The notes: generated from the letters alone by a model not told the origin. A DNA stretch of 64,000 nt from Melampsora larici-populina 98AG31 (GCF_000204055.1 NW_006768787.1:1137095-1201094); one strand, 5' to 3'. Numbered from the stretch's first letter, positions 1-12,163 are shown. A program made the numbers and translations.

Positions 1-341
1 GATAATTCCTATGTAAAATATTTTCAACTTTTTTTGTATTTCATTCCTCAAATCAAACAAGATCATCATCATCATTACCCAACATGAAGTATCATAAAAA
101 CAAAATTTATCAAAATTCAACATCATGCTTTCTCTGATATAATACACTTATAAAGCAATTGAAGTTTCACTAACAAACAATTAAACTAACTAATCCTAAA
201 AGCCCCTTCAGAGAACCCGAAAAACGTATATATATATATCATTTGATTAATACATAAAAATATGTACATCATTATCAAAAGTATCAAACATAGTGTTTTG
301 TATTGCAACGAACTTGGAAAAAAATCTAAGACCACTTCACT
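1..341. other. AT-rich 3' flank of the SCY1-like gene
   Basis: No open frame of note. The stretch is AT-rich with short repeats (a run of cat triplets near 61-75, a tata run near 230) and probably holds the 3' untranslated region and terminator of the minus-strand gene that ends at 342. Confidence 0.5.
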
Positions 342-3300
342 TTAAGCAAACGGATCGAAATCAGATAATTCAACTCGATTTGTTTTATTTGGTGGTTGTA
401 TAGGTTTACTAGGAGGAATGATATTCCAATTAATAGAAGATCCCATTGTAGCACCATTCATTCGGACAGCTTGATGATTTGATGTTTGAACGATTTCTGA
501 AAGTGATGAACTTTGTGGTTGAAGTGGTGGTAGCCCAACAAATGTATTGATTCCATTCCCCATACTGGTTCCCAGTGAAGGTTGTAGTGGTTTTGAGAGT
601 GAGTAAGATGTGGATGTGAGGTTTGTATTAGCACTTGATGGGCGAGGTGGTAGTTGTGAGGCAGCATGAGTTGGAGGTTTCATTAGATTCATCATCATCG
701 AATTCGACATTGGATTGGGAGGGGCAATAGAAGCTGGTGATAAGGAGTTAGACGACGTGACACGAGATATTGGATGTGTCAGACTGCCTCGACTGATGAT
801 GGAAGGTTTTGAAGTGTTTTGTTGAGATGTCGTATTCGGGTTCCGGGCCGATGATGAGCCTATACTAGCTCGTGGGTTGGATTGTAAGTTGGGGGTAGGG
901 TCATCGAAGCCCCAAGCACTGAAGGTTGGACTGGTATTGTTGGCATCCGATGGACTGGCAAAACCATCATATTCGATTTGGTCTGAATTCGTTTGTCTAG
1001 TTCCATTCGAGCCTGTGACCGCCGATTTGGTATGGCCGGCTCCCTTGACCAAAGTCTCAAAATCGACCTCACCGTGGTTGCCACCAGGCTGTGAAAGGTT
1101 TTGGATATGAGTAGTGCTCTCCTGGAGCCGTCTAGCTTCGAGAAGATGTTGGGCATGCTCTTCTCTGACTCGCTTAGAAAGTTGATCGATCGAATTCATG
1201 AAGCGCTTGAACTGATCTAAATTCAAGAGTGGTCCAATTGACATGGCCCATAACTGAGGTAAGATTAATGTGGCAATCGCAGTCAATTCCACTTTCTTGC
1301 CCATCTCCTCATGTACTGCCAAGGTGGCAATCATAACGGCTGGTTCTTTGGTTTTGATGCGGGCCAATAACGGCACAAGCTTTTCCGTTAGGGTGAATTT
1401 GTCGAGGATCTTGACCATGGAGTGAAAACATATCAAGGTGTTGACTTTGATGGAAAGTAAGGTGGTTTTGGAAAAGATCATCTGTTCAAAATGTGGGATA
1501 GAAGATAATCAGTATCGTGTTCAAGCGCTTCGTTAGCTTGAAATCGCAAACTTGTGCTGTAATCCAGATTCACTCAACTGTAACCTTGGGGAACAAAACC
1601 TGTTTGACATGCGTGTACTACGATTGAAATGAAGTGTTGTGATCGGTCAACGGGATCACTTAACAAGATTAAGCGACCCGAGAACTTACGTCTAGCGTCT
1701 CGCACAGTGTAGGGATCACCCTGAGTGACTTTTCTTGTAGAGCAGGCACATCAGACTCCAGCGCAAAGTATATCAAAGGCATAATTTGTTCTCTAAAGAC
1801 TTGGGGTGTAGATTTGCTTTGAAAGATAGATAGATTATCGAGAAGAGTCAGAATACTCTGAGGTGGATCTTTGATCGAGAAGAGTGGAGTTAAATGTGGT
1901 AAGAGTTCCTCTCTAAACGCATCCTGGACTCAAAAATAGACCAAGACACGATCTCAATCAATACACCTCCTCAATAGGGTGAGGATATCACAGTAGCAGG
2001 AAGTGCGAAATAGCACCTACGGTGTCCATCTTCTGGCCAATGTAAAATATGTTGGGTAATAGGAAAGGTAAAAGAATATGTTTTCTCGTCTCTTCTATGA
2101 GACTGGGTAGGATCTTCCGGCGTATGATCTTGTCCGAGAACTGAGGTAGTATCCTGGTGAGGCCTTTCATGAACTGAATCTGTTCTTCTTTTTGCTTTGA
2201 ATTAAATGTATCACGATCCAGGAAAGCAAGGGTAGAGACGAGTACGTTGCTGCTGAAATAGCGGGACGTCAGAAAGGACGAAGCCGTGAGTCGAGTTGAG
2301 GGATAACGAGTGATAAGCTGCGAAAGAACATCTACACCGACAATGGAAAATGGCGAGCTCAACGACCATGAAAAATGTATCCACAATACTGATGATGAAA
2401 AGTGAGCTTTACCTTGTACATCATCCGGTACCCGAGCCCAAGCAGCTCTCAATACACCCATATTCTCTACATTCCGCCGCATCCTATCCAGGTCACCTTC
2501 ATTATAAAACGGAGGCCCACTTTTGGTATGAATAAAGTGAAGAATGCAACCCAGACTATACATATCATTACTAGTTGTTAACTGTTCATCGAGTGCATAT
2601 TCAGCAGCAATATAATCGAAATTCTTTTGTACTGCCGCTGGGAGACGAGGATCACAGTCCGGAAAGGACCAACGAGTGGCTTGACCATCAGGTTGTTTGA
2701 GATATTGTGACAAGCCAAAACCTGATATCTTCCAATCACCCTGCAGAATTAAAAAAACGTCAACAGAGTCAGACAAAGTCGCATCATTGAGAATCTGTAT
2801 TTATGGACTCCTCACTTTTGCATTGATTATGATGGCATCTGGAGTCAAGTTCGAATGAACAAGACCAGCTGATTCGTGTAAAAATTGAAGTCCTTTTCCA
2901 ATTTGAAGAAGACCCTTTTGAGTCTGAGCAATTTATAAATCTCCAAGTCAGTTTCACCGCGCAGATTCATGTGAGTGAGAAGATAGTGACAAACTTCAAC
3001 TTCATCTAATTCAATAATTGACTGAGATTGATGTGAATTTGAATTGCGATAAGGGTGCAACGAAGGGCTAGATCTCGAATTAGATGTGTGGTTTATGGCG
3101 TCCTTTAAAGATGCTGTGACAGGCTCGGTAGCAAAAACCATTGTAGTCCTGTTACCCATCCCGATGGAATTCAGTATCAAGTATACCTCCATGATATGTG
3201 AGATTGATGAACCTAGTCTCCTCCAAGGGCTCTACAACTTCTAAAATACATGGATGACGTAAACGAGAAAGTGAAGATGCCTTGAAAACGTTGAGAGATC

Positions 3301-3808
3301 AGATCAGGTTCCTCGCAACAGAACTGTGCGTCTTTGCCTTCATATTAAAAATATCATACTGACCTCTTTCTTCAAAACATCGATGGCTTTCTCCAATGGT
3401 GTTTTACTCGCGCCAGTATTACTGCCGCGCCCACTCAAATAGCTATGATTGGAATTTTGAGATTCTAATTTCTTTTCAAATGTCCAAACACTGACAAGCT
3501 TGTTGGTGCTATTGTGGGTAGCTCTGCGAAATAAGATCGAACACAAAGGATCAGTGATTTGAAGAGGATAAGAGAAGAAAGATGAGATAATATAAAACTA
3601 ACCTGTGAACAGCCCAGAGACCAATCCGAACTGGAGGTGCATAATTGGAGGCAGCTGAAGAGGAAGAAGGTTGGCCAGCTGATGGAAGAGTCGAGATTGA
3701 AGTTGAGGAAGTTGAGAGGATGGTAGATGGGTTCGGGACAGCAGTATAAGATGATGAGACATTTGAACGGTCGAGATAGGAAGCAGCCGCTTTGAGATAA
3801 CTAGCCAT
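342..3808 (-). CDS. SCY1/SCYL2-type protein pseudokinase, multi-exon
   Basis: Member of the SCY1-like family, which act as trafficking scaffolds on clathrin and Golgi/endosome membranes. The start at 3808 (MASYLKAAASYLD) fits the family's N-terminus. Exons then encode a kinase-like fold: a segment with 'RLRHPCILEVVEPLEE', a loop reading HSNLTPDAI where an active kinase has HRD..N, and SGFGLS where DFG is expected, so catalytic residues are missing as in other SCY1 pseudokinases. Next comes a helical HEAT-like region and a last exon (342 to about 1481) with a coiled stretch, then a long Ser/Thr/Asn/Pro-rich tail ending in LSDFDPFA, a DPF motif typical of adaptor-binding clathrin accessory proteins. 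About 900-950 residues; I did not fix every intron. It diverges from the GRF-finger gene with about 410 bp between start codons. Confidence 0.85.
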
Positions 3809-4218
3809 GTGGATTGAGATAGGTTGGTGTTGAGGCTGAATGGTGATGGTGTCAGTGATGTTGTTGCTGAATGAAAAGGATCGACTGCAGACTGTCAGAG
3901 TGAATGTCACAGCTATGTATTACACAAACCTGTGATAGGTATTCTATCTGCCTGCATTTGTCGGTTTACAAGACATCATGCTTATACGCAGGAGGACTTA
4001 AAGATGTAAAATATGTCCAAAACCGGTATGGCAAGCTGACAAAACCGAACCCAGACCTTTCACCAGCTCAGCGCTTTTTTCGAGACCCCCCGTGTTTCAT
4101 CCGAAATTTTTCAAACGCCCGTGTTTCAAAATATTATATTCCTCGATGCAATATGACAATGCGATTCCTGCAACTATTTTGGCATTTGCGCAATATTGCG
4201 CGCGTAGTCTTTCTCAGA

Positions 4219-6474
4219 ATGGTGACCAAGACGCTCATTCACGCCCACTATCGCTTGGCCAACCCAAACTCCAATCTGCTCCCGCTCCCAAACCCCAATC
4301 GCAAAGGTTCTTCAACTGGTCTATTATGCCCTACCTGTTCAAGTACGATGGTCTACCTCAAGACGAACACGGACTCCTGGCTTATTGGGGTATGTCCTAT
4401 GCCATTCATCCAATCTCTTCCATTTTCCTATCTAACGTATTACGGTACGACGGGCTATTCCAATCCCACAGTGTCCAACCCCCAATAACGACCATAATTG
4501 GAAGTGGTGGCGCTGTGATCAGCTCAACCACGAGCTGAGCCTTATCAACCTTGGTGTACCCCGGCCTATTGTTTCCAAACCCTCTGACTGGGGACCCAGA
4601 GTATCACCCCAAGGCCAACCCCTGGAACCCAAACCAACTTCCGCCTCATCAGCTTCACGTGGACGTCATCATCCCTACCCGGCTCCCGCTCTCCATCCCT
4701 CTTCTGACACCGCCGGGCAGAAGAAACTCGAGTGTAATCGAGTTTACGAGGGTAAACTATCTCAAAATCACAAGAAAGTGGCAAATAAAGAATGTCCGCA
4801 CCAATATTGCCTAGGTGTACGTGCCACTTCAATACCATTCCATATGTCTCTTACATAATTGATGTAATTGACAACATATCATTTGTACCAGTGTTGCACT
4901 GCATACGGCTCTGGTATTTGTAGCAAACACAAAGTCTTGCCCAAGACTTTTACACCCCCGGTGACAGCCAATCATGGTCTTACACCGCAGCAAGTCCGTG
5001 ATTTAGGAATCACCCACCAGCACCTCACCGATCTTAGGCTTCCGACTCGAGGTTCAACACCAACTACTGATCTTTCAGTTGCACAACGTCAAACTCCAGC
5101 TTCACTAGCCCGACCTAATCAATGGGCTCAATCCGCTAACTCCCTTGGGCGACGTATCCCCATTGAAACAATGGCCATGATCCAGAAGGTCCGTGCTGAA
5201 CAAGACCAAGCCCAAGATCGCCGGGAGGGCCCGCTTGTTGATGTAAACAAGGTCGCCACCATATCTTTATGGGTCAATGTGAGTTGTCTTGCACCATCAT
5301 CAATGCTTGCGGCTCACATAATTTCTTCCTTTTTTTTGCTCACCTGCGCTCGCTAGTCAGATAGCCCGAAGCCAATAACTGCTTACTTTGCTCGGTGGCC
5401 TGTTGCATATCTTGACGAAAGCAAACTCCTTTTGCAGGCAATTTTGAAGGTCGTTGGACCCCAGTGGGATCGCACGCTGTGCATTTGGGATGTCACACTG
5501 TCTGCCTGGGTAAATTTTTCAGTATGATTTCTACGCCCATAGGTCTTGAACTGACTCAATCCATTCAATGGGGCAGCGCGATACAATGGTTAATTACCCA
5601 CATCGGTGCCAACCAAACCAACGTACAATTGTTGTTCAACTTCCCACTGTGGACGTCCCGGCATCTGCACTGTGCTGTGGGCATCAAGCACCTCCCTCTG
5701 TCCAACCTCTCTCTTTCAATGGTCCTCCACCAGCCTCCACGGTGCATACGCCGTTTCCACCCACTTCAGCATTCCTATCTGCTTCAGGACTTCCCGCCGT
5801 CAGCGAAAATACACTCTCCCAACCAAGCACAGTAGTCATCAACAATCAACAGGCAACCACATCAGCATTATCGCAGCCCCCAAAGGAATCACTCCCTATT
5901 GTTCCGCACCAAACAGATGTCACACAACCTACTACAACAAACAGAATCACGACATCCAGCTTGGTTTCCGCTTTGAAGTTATCGTTGGATTTGACCGCGC
6001 CAACACAATCTAGTGAACAGGCAGCTCCCGGCGATGAACATGTTCCTGTAAGCCAAAGTAGCAGTAGCAGCGTCAATACACAGGACACCACGACTATGTA
6101 CGTTTGTTTTTGTTTTTCCTGTTCTTACTTTGTTCTGACTTTGACGTTTTTGTAGGTCACCATCCCCACAAGATGTTCCTTCTCTTCTTCAAAAAGGCTG
6201 GCCATCCTCATCAATCCTCGTCTCAAAGGTGCTTGCGTGGTATCGCGACTCCAAACAGGGAAGCATCAAGCAGACGTGGTCGAATCATTTTGGCGGCCAA
6301 TGGAAGTTAGTACCTCCAACTGTATATCAATATCATGGATGGATCGAGGATGTCAAACCGGATGTCATGTCCAATCACTTCAAGAATAATGAGCAGGCCA
6401 CTGTAGGTGATGCTCGTCTAGTCTGGGCAGAAGAATTCAACAGAAGAGCAGGGGTTACTAAGAAGGCAGGCTAA
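4219..6474 (+). CDS. GRF-like zinc-finger protein, rust lineage family, six exons
   Basis: Exons 4219-4389, 4472-4816, 4892-5278, 5357-5509, 5577-6097 and 6156-6474 join in frame with GT..AG introns of 58-82 nt to give 631 residues. The N-terminus has a split zinc-finger-like motif: CPTC (37-40), the LKTNT stretch, then C58 and H65..W69-W70-R-C72-D, matching the layout of GRF fingers (single-strand nucleic acid binding, C-x-C ... T..N ... C ... F/W.W). A second conserved block (about 173-350) starts with a CC..YG.G.C..H pattern, followed by a Pro/Ser/Thr/Gln-rich low-complexity region and a C-terminal block rich in Trp (residues 530-631). Function unknown; nuclear nucleic-acid binding is inference from the finger. 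The start could instead be the in-frame ATG at 4153. I cannot tell whether it is a host gene or a domesticated element protein. Confidence 0.65.
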
Positions 6475-6966
6475 TGCTTCCCACAATTCAATCACAACTG
6501 ATTAAATACTAATTTTCAGGGTATTCAATCAAATATTCAATTCCCTTGGTTTCAAAATTCTCTATCTATCTATTAGCTTAGCTTTGTTTGTGAATTTCAA
6601 TCTGTACCCTTCAATATGTAGTCCGTATTTTTGAAATCTGTACCTTCAAATTTGTATCTTCATGCAATCATACGTAACCTTTTTTCTTGACTTAACCTTT
6701 CGGACCCTGGGTGGGGGACGGCCTGAGCTTGATCAACATGAGGTTGGCGCTTCAATTCGATGAAACCCTTTCCCTTGATGACCTTATGGCGTTTGCTTCC
6801 ATCAACCTTACCCTTTCTCAAGTTTTTCGTAAAACCCTACCAACAACAACATATTCAATAACTTGACACTTCCACTATGATGAAACGAATATATATATTT
6901 AAATATATCTGCATCCATCATGCAATCCCTCCACCGACCGACAATCATTCCACAATCATTCCACAA
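6475..6966. other. Intergenic, no gene seen
   Basis: AT-rich spacer between two plus-strand genes. It should hold the 3' end of the GRF-like gene and the promoter of the next gene. A TATA-like run (atatatatatt) lies at about 6889-6900, roughly 70 bp before the next start codon. Confidence 0.4.
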
Positions 6967-7497
6967 ATGCCTTACACTGCCACCTTGAGCGCAATCCTGC
7001 GTACCACTACCGAAGTATGTGATGTGTTCCTATCTGTTGATCATTTGTTCCGTGTGTCACTCACCTCTAATCTTTCCTCGTAGCCAAGACCACTCGCAAA
7101 TGGACACAACGGCCCCATCGCGTGGCACAGCACACAAACCGAACTGATTTTGAGTGACGCCAATACATCAAAAGTGCAGCTCAACGCCTGCGGTTTTGGC
7201 GGCCAGGGGGACTTGCTTGCCCTTGGTCACACGTATCACCTCTCTGGACCTTTTGGCCAACGTCCTTCTGGAGCATCTGTGATCAAGTACAGCTCCCTAA
7301 CTCAAGCTGACATTGGCATCATCCCACCAGAACAAGCCCAAGTCGCGGGCAAAGCAATTATCAGTGGAATTGGGAAGGTGATTAGTTTTGAATATGATGA
7401 TGTTGCTGATGAAGATGGATCTTGGAACCTCACTATTGATGCGGAACATAATTACTTCGATCCTGAAATAAGCACACTGACCAAGATATCTTCATGA
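6967..7497 (+). CDS. Small hypothetical protein, rust-type family, possibly OB-fold; C-terminus may be lost
   Basis: Two exons, 6967-7014 and 7084-7497 (intron 7015-7083, phase 0), give 153 residues beginning MPYTATLSAILRTTTE. It lacks signal peptide, membrane segment and cysteine clusters; the beta-rich pattern with GPFGQRPSG and a central Gly-Ile/Val stretch suggests a small beta-barrel, perhaps OB-like, as in rust hypothetical proteins that accompany repeat-rich regions (from memory, unverified). After the TGA at 7495-7497 the same frame meets another TGA at 7522-7524, then stays open to 7701 and encodes a further beta-strand-like block (YRFGHFTPPTGLWKH, ending FTVQVRSVI). The natural protein may therefore be longer, with an intron lacking a usual donor, or this copy may be broken. 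Confidence 0.55.
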
Positions 7498-7701
7498 AGA
7501 TGCATTGATTTAAGCCAAATTTGATCACAGACTCAAGAGGCATATGATTTCATCATAACATATCGTTTTGGACATTTCACACCTCCTACGGGGCTGTGGA
7601 AGCATATCAAGATAGCCACACCAATGTGGTTCCAAGGAATGATCATTTCCAAAGACCCTTTCTCGAACCGCTTCACCGTTCAAGTTCGTAGTGTCATCTG
7701 A
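7498..7701 (+). pseudogene. In-frame continuation of the preceding gene beyond two TGA codons
   Basis: The frame of the 6967 gene continues with coding character from about 7530 to a TGA at 7699-7701, about 57 codons. No GT donor lies near the first stop that would remove both stops, though an acceptor-like cacag precedes 7531. Either a non-canonical (for example GC-AG) intron is used or the gene is a recent pseudogene. Confidence 0.4.
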
Positions 7702-8185
7702 TCCACTTATACTTATCAAACACAAGATTCTAACTTTGAATCTCAATCACTTTCCAACCGTGAAGGTGCTCAATCACACGGTGTTTGACCACATGCAGGG
7801 CGAAAATACCAACCCTTGGGCATTATGAATTATGAATATGGAGGATTAGAGATGATGATAGATAGATTGGCTGTGCAAAACCTTTTTTTGATCTGAATCT
7901 AGTTCCAAAGGAATCAGTTCATACTTGTAATCATGATCTATTACTTGTAGCCCATTGCCCTCGGTTTTTTTGGCTGCGCACTGCTCAATCACTTGAAATG
8001 AAGATCCGTCATTTCATGTTCTAAACTAACCAGCCGTTTACATGTTTAAAGATTGGAAGGCATCACTTACATTTCCATTTGTGTCAAAACTAAGGGAAAA
8101 GTAGAATAACAAAAACAACCACCATAGTGTCATTACAACATAATATCATTTGTTGTAAAGAAAACAAACGGCGAAAAAAGTTTCA
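7702..8185. other. Intergenic, no gene seen
   Basis: AT-rich spacer between convergent units; no supported gene, RNA or repeat was recognised. Confidence 0.4.
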
Positions 8186-11084
8186 CTACAAGGCGCATTC
8201 CCCAATAAATTGAATGCCAGGCCTTTTGTTCAATTTCTTAGTAAGCCAAGCGTTTTGCATGTACACCATCTCTTCCAAGAAAAAATTGTATGTGAGAGAG
8301 TGCATATTTCAGCACATTGAAGCATATCCACCATACCAGATATTAGTCAGTTCACCTGCAGACGCATTAAAAATCCAGTGCCCGCCCTCTTGAATATCGG
8401 GAAGAGTTTAGGGTCGGTAAATTTCTTGCAGAACTCATCGCTTTCGGCGTGGGAGCGGTGGTGAAAGGGGTCTACCGGTATCACCGTACCAAGGAAGGGG
8501 GTTTTGTCCGTCTGGCCAGCGTAAATGTGCTCGGTTAAGCGGCATGCGTTGTCGTAGAAGACAACTTCTGGAATCCCGCGGGGGAAAGTTTCCTCAATAA
8601 AATCCTGTGGATCGTTTCAGAAGAGAAGGCAGATGAAAATGTGATTTTATAAGGAGAATTCATCCTTATACTGACCTTTACTGCACTCACCAATTCCGCG
8701 TTGTAAAAGGTTTTCCTTGCCAATACAATGCCACACGTGGACACAATGAGCTGGTCATTGTGTGTGCGCATTCTTGATAACAAGTATTTACCCGAGGCTT
8801 GTGATTCACCTCCATCATGTGCGCGTTCGTGGGCTCTTTGTGACTCATCAGCCTGTTGTAAACCGTCGAGGTCAGTGAACTCGCCGGTTTCGGCATCTAG
8901 ATGAACCGTTGGATCGCTGGGCAGATTGGAACCCGGTCGGTTAAGAATGCTGGTAAGTGAGAAGTTCCCCTTTGTTCGTTTGCTGAAAGCGGCCCATGTG
9001 TTGATGTGGTCTACGTTTTCGCATGTGTCACTGTTTGGAGCGAAAGGGGCAGAACAAGGTTGAGCTCGGCATAGTCCACCTAGGAGGATAAAGTGTTCAG
9101 GGCAATATCGGTCGTTGATGTTGTCAAGTTTGTTCGTACAAGGCCCTTTGGGAGGTGGCAGACCTAAATTGGTAGCTATGTCTTGTAGTTGCTGGGTAGA
9201 CGCACTGCATCGCCAATGGCCAATGGTCAGGCCATCAGTAACAACTGCACAAATCACTGTCCCACATGCCACCAAGAATTCAGAGCAATCACTGCAGACA
9301 TTATTCGGGTTCCCCAAGTGGGCAGGGAAAAATGATTGGGAGTATGATTTGTCATAAAATGGTCTATCACTCCACACCTGAGCCATAACACCCACACTAC
9401 ATATGTGTAGCAGGCTCAGTGAATATGTGGTTATCATGTACATACAGTTCTGCTCAGTTATCTGCTCATCAGGACAAGTTATTCATATGTAATACATGCT
9501 GTAACTTCTTTCAGATTGAAAAAAGCTTCCAAAAGATTGACTACATACACTGACTCAATGTTTTGGTGTGATCTCATCAACTCAACTGCATGTAACACAC
9601 TTTCTGTTACTAAGACATAGCTTCAACAATATTGCCTGAGCAGCTACAGAATTATATGTAGTGAATTTTTGGGAAAAAATTTCAAAGTCGAAAAAGTTAC
9701 ATGTGGTATAACATGTGATTTATTTATTCTGATGGGCAAAAAACTGAGCAGACCTGTATGTACATGATAGACAACTATTGACTTAGCTTGCTGCACATAT
9801 GTAGTGTGGGTGAAATGGCCCAGGTGTGCAGTATTAGATTCTTTTATGAAAAACTGTACTATTAATCATTTTCCTCTGCCAAATTGGGGAAGTTGAATGA
9901 TGTTTACAGTGAATGATTAGTTAGAGCAAATAATTAATTTGATGATGAGATTGATTAGATTAGAGTGACCTACCTCGATAAACGGGCTCGTCAGTTTCTG
10001 GGTCCACCCCATCCGAGGTCAGTTGGACACAAGTGGAGCAAAAATGGTCTCGGTAGCGCGTTCCTTCAACCAACAAAAGTTCTAAATGATGTTCAATTGC
10101 AGAATCAAAGCGGATTGTGTCGTTTCCACTGGAGGAGACCGCAAGGTGAGTACCCCTTCGGTCTGCGTGGTTCATCAACGAATGGAGTATTAAACCATCG
10201 CGACACATTTCTTCAGACATGGAAGGGCTAAACTTTTGGTTGAGAACAAAAGTTGACACCCGCTTTTCATCCACAAATAGCTCGTTGTACCAGTTGACTA
10301 GATTGAAATGGGAAACGCTACAATCAAGAGAGGTCAGTTGCCAAAATCACGATTTCAACGTTGATTAGGAGTGCACTCACTGTGCTAGCATCTGTAATAC
10401 TCGGAACATCAAGGACAGTCGACGAGTCATGTAATAATGACAGTGGATGTGCAGGAAATCAGGGTTGTGACCCATCGTCTCTGAGTAATAAATTTGCATG
10501 TTATCTCGTGTGTAATAACTTGGTCTATACGAAGTACCACATGCTTCGTCTGGTATCACACACATCAGTCATGGGTCAGCGCAATAAGGCTATGAGGTAG
10601 GTAAGACCGTACTTGAACAATGAAGGATAACTGTTTGGATGGCGTGTGGACCGTCGATGTTGTACAGATAACCATTCACGCGGGAGTGAATGTGTAATGT
10701 TGATGATTGCCAACAGACAGTGCAGTTTGAGATCAGTGCCCGCAGAAATCTTTCAGGTAATTTGAATTTGTCAGTGAGTTCGTGTTTCAGACCAAACTCG
10801 CGGATCACATCAGCTGGGTCCATTTGGCAATCCGACAGGTGGGGTGAAGATAGGCGCCATAAGTCTGGCATCAATTCGGCTGGGTATTCAGGCGATAGGG
10901 CGGCCTCCAGGAACGGCATTACCAAGCTATTACGAGTGGCAGTCAGGCCTAAGTGATTGGCCGCAATATGTTGGACTCGTGCCGCAAGGGATGCGAAGTT
11001 GACAAAATCAGATACAGTGAGGGTCGCTGAGAGGTGAGGTGATTGGGTCGTTAGTTGGATCACAAAATCACGCAATAGCATCAT
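8186..11084 (-). pseudogene. CxC5/CxC6 cysteine-cluster protein associated with KDZ transposons, decayed at its 3' end
   Basis: Exons 10613-11084, 10381-10549, 9974-10317, 8676-9256 and 8604 down to about 8376 splice in frame (introns 63, 63, 717 and 71 nt). The N-terminal part (LTVSDFVNFASLAARVQHIA, then HCSNEACGTSYRPSYY and HIHCHYYMTRRLS) matches the CxC5 layout; the middle (DHFCSTC, VVTDGLTIGH, CTNKLDNINDRYCPEH, CENVDH) and the end (GIPEVVFYDNACRLTEHIY, IPVDPFHHRSHAESDEFC) match CxC6, families known beside Kyakuja-Dileera-Zisupton transposases in basidiomycetes. The last part is broken: after the KRAGTGF codons (about 8370) the homologous reading shifts frame, continues as ELTNIWYGGYASMC, meets a TGA, and runs on to a TAG at 8186. 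A CGA-to-TGA change would explain the stop. The 717-nt intron contains a foldback element. The start at 11084 is the first of two ATGs after a non-coding-looking leader. Confidence 0.75.
9373..9828. mobile_element. Foldback MITE, 456 bp, inside an intron of the CxC5/CxC6 gene
   Basis: The left end (from 9373, cacacctg...) and the reverse complement of the right end (to 9828) share about 46 bp with only a few differences, including the block cacccacactacatatgtg. Similarity continues inward through atcatgtacatacag, so nearly the whole element folds on itself with arms of roughly 200 bp. No clear target duplication is seen next to the ends. It carries no gene. Confidence 0.75.
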
Positions 11085-12163
11085 TGTGTTGCGTGTTAAG
11101 GGTGACGGGATGGTTGTTGATGCTGTTTGTTCAATGATTATTAAAGTAGAGTAACACACATGTATGGAGTATGTAGGGGTAGGGTCCGCTTAGGCCTCAC
11201 AGATGTGGGTGTCACTGGTTGAACATGTGGCTCCCACATACTGGCCACAGGGCATTTACCGTGGGATTTAATGGTCCAAGGGTATTGTCATACTAGTGAT
11301 AAGCTGGTTGTGAGTGTAGCTTACATACATAACTGCAATGTGTAATCACAGTCTAAAGCCATGATGCATGGTTTTATGGGGGAGTCTCAGGAGTATCAGA
11401 GCTGCACGCACCAATCCCCCGATTCTCCGGGCTACCGAACTCCACCTCACGCTCACACCCTGCGCCTTTTTTGTGGCCCAGTGCATGGCCAGGGCCGTGG
11501 CCTTGTGTGGTGTGGCCCAGTGTGGCCTTCCATTTAAACAACCCCATATCCTCATCTTTAGTCGCTACTCCCTGCTTCAGACAATCATTAGGGAGGGCTT
11601 GATTGAGGTTGGTCACTTGTTATTAACAGATACAAATGTCAAATAACAGGACTTTTACATTACAAGTTGAATTCAACGGGTCAGATTCTTTTACTTACTT
11701 CCGTTTGATTTTCAGTGATGTCACAGCTGTTTACCACATTGTCAGATTCCTTTCTTCTTTGTTAGGCACTGGGCAATGTTTTGACGAACAAAGGATGTCG
11801 CCACCTGAATAAGTCCATGAATGCTATGGAAGATTTCCAAAATTATTTCAACAGGAGGTATCACCCAGATTTTGCATATCCAAGTGTGCTGTTGTCTTGG
11901 ACTGATCCGGCAACCAACGGTGAGACTGAGCCGACCACTTGCTTATCCTCCACAATTTTCCATCACCGCACCACCAGAGGCCCAAATGCCAAAGGGACAA
12001 ACATCCGTGTCGGGCTTCCTTATGGAATCCACACAGGAAGGGCACAGGGCCACAGCCCCATCGGTGAAAGTCGTATCTGGCTATCCCAAAGTGGTACGCC
12101 AGAGGCTTTCGGTTGGTGAGGCAACCCAAAATTGAACAACGAGTCCAACATATGGTTGGAGCT
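11085..12163. other. Repeat-rich spacer with possible gene fragment
   Basis: Mostly without supported coding sequence. Within it, about 11775-12135 on the plus strand could splice (donor gtgagact near 11919, acceptor ccaccag near 11980) to an unrecognised peptide containing MNAMEDFQNYFNRRYHPDF and ending SVGEATQN; this could be the 3' end of a degraded gene. Confidence 0.3.

Noticed and set aside
4566..4838. Minus-strand open frame opposite exon 2 of the GRF-like gene
   Set aside because: It is antisense to a well-supported exon and has no start context, splice sites or family.
9316..9442. N-terminal extension (CSDCSEF and upstream) as the start of a separate gene from 9443
   Set aside because: The upstream end lies inside the foldback element's left arm, and the acceptor at 9257 joins this exon in frame to the preceding CxC6 exon.
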